Source: Argyresthia goedartella (taxonomy: Eukaryota; Arthropoda; Insecta; Lepidoptera; Argyresthiidae). From it: a stretch of 64,000 nucleotides of DNA. The stretch lies in assembly GCA_949825045.1 (NCBI GenBank), contig OX463808.1, forward strand, positions 31,061,674 through 31,125,673, read 5' to 3'. The notes beneath the pieces were generated by a model. The model was not told where the DNA came from and did no database searches. It saw only the letters and a list, made by a program, of their open reading frames with translations. Below, piece by piece: positions 63,593 through 64,000 of the stretch (the stretch's first letter is position 1; every line of letters begins with the position of its first letter). The position numbers and the translations under genes are program-made.

Positions 63593-64000
63593 ACCAATAA
63601 GGCGAGATTGAAACGCAAGAAAAACCTAAAGTTGTAATACAAAATCACGGTCAAGAGAGACCTAGTAACAAAAAAAAGAGTCGTCTACCCCGCATACAGC
63701 ACCCTTCGTCGATGTCGTCTCATTTTACTTCATTAACAAGTTTTTCCATATTCATACCTTTGAGCCGGTCCTTTGTGAATGTTTATCACGATACCTGTGA
63801 CGATACTGTAGTATCAAGGGCTCTTCATACGAAAGGGTTTGTCGGTTTGCACACATTTGGTATTAAAATTGTCTTCGCAGTATCTTGTATTTTTGAATAA
63901 TGCAAATATATTTTTTCCGGCTATAGCTGTGTTGAATATACTCGTAATTAATCAAATTAAAACTAAACTCTGTAGACCTCGAGGGCGACACAGGACATTT
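63593..64000. other. No gene recognised
   Basis: The 62-codon frame 63712-63900 shows no known domain. Nothing else recognised. Confidence 0.35.

Overview
The window reads as a gene-poor, AT-rich stretch of an insect nuclear genome, almost certainly a moth or butterfly. The signs are several copies of the short repeat that opens with CCGGTCAAGTGCGAGT and closes with ACGGAACCCTAA, at least four tRNA-headed SINE families, non-LTR retrotransposon ends with microsatellite tails, Tc1-type and PIF/Harbinger-type DNA elements, and many foldback MITEs. I see no bacterial, plasmid or phage gene and no complete host gene. No open reading frame except those of mobile elements shows a recognisable family, apart from one possible THAP first exon (51957-52033) and a nuclease-like fragment (53549-54304).

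Layout. 0-10 kb: LINE 3' ends, SINEs, degraded LINE coding pieces on the minus strand (about 2.1 and 3.2-3.9 kb) and a dead Tc1 transposase (8.4-9.2 kb). 9.7-13.6 kb: a dense nest of short repeats with an exactly repeated 393-bp block spaced 773 bp apart. 13-20 kb: a dead DDE transposase (15.6-16.4 kb), foldback MITEs and a 24-bp perfect snap-back hairpin (18.1 kb). 20-24 kb: a complex foldback/palindromic-word repeat interrupted by two 5'-truncated LINEs with reverse transcriptase remains (21.2-22.4 and 22.5-23.8 kb). 25-29 kb: a reverse-transcriptase-associated nuclease-like remnant, and a region with facing terminal repeats holding a frameshifted THAP domain. 30-37 kb: LINE tails and an RTE-like C-terminus. 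38.06-40.62 kb: a young non-autonomous LTR retrotransposon on the minus strand with both LTRs, a 5-bp target duplication, a gag start joined to an integrase end, and an array of stem-loops with changing stems and a constant loop. 41-50 kb: SINEs, MITEs and a 1.16-kb Harbinger-like element with TAA target duplication. 50-56 kb: LINE pieces, THAP exon, XPG/PIN-like fragment, and a 450-bp foldback element carrying a six-unit tandem repeat. 57-59 kb: a nearly intact Tc1 element (one stop, one frameshift) inserted into the second unit of a 292-bp tandem duplication. 60-64 kb: SINEs, a long form of the GGTTCCGTA repeat and more foldbacks.

The genes do not form a pathway; they are a layered record of transposon arrival and decay. 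The most unusual structure is the stem-loop array in the LTR element: five 8-bp stems with different sequences, all able to pair on the element's sense RNA, each presenting the same ACTGCGGG loop. A second theme is the number of perfect or near-perfect short snap-back hairpins with 4-12 nt loops that belong to no recognised element, some of them overlapping in the way template-switch repair would leave. All family calls are from reading motifs by eye; no database search was possible.
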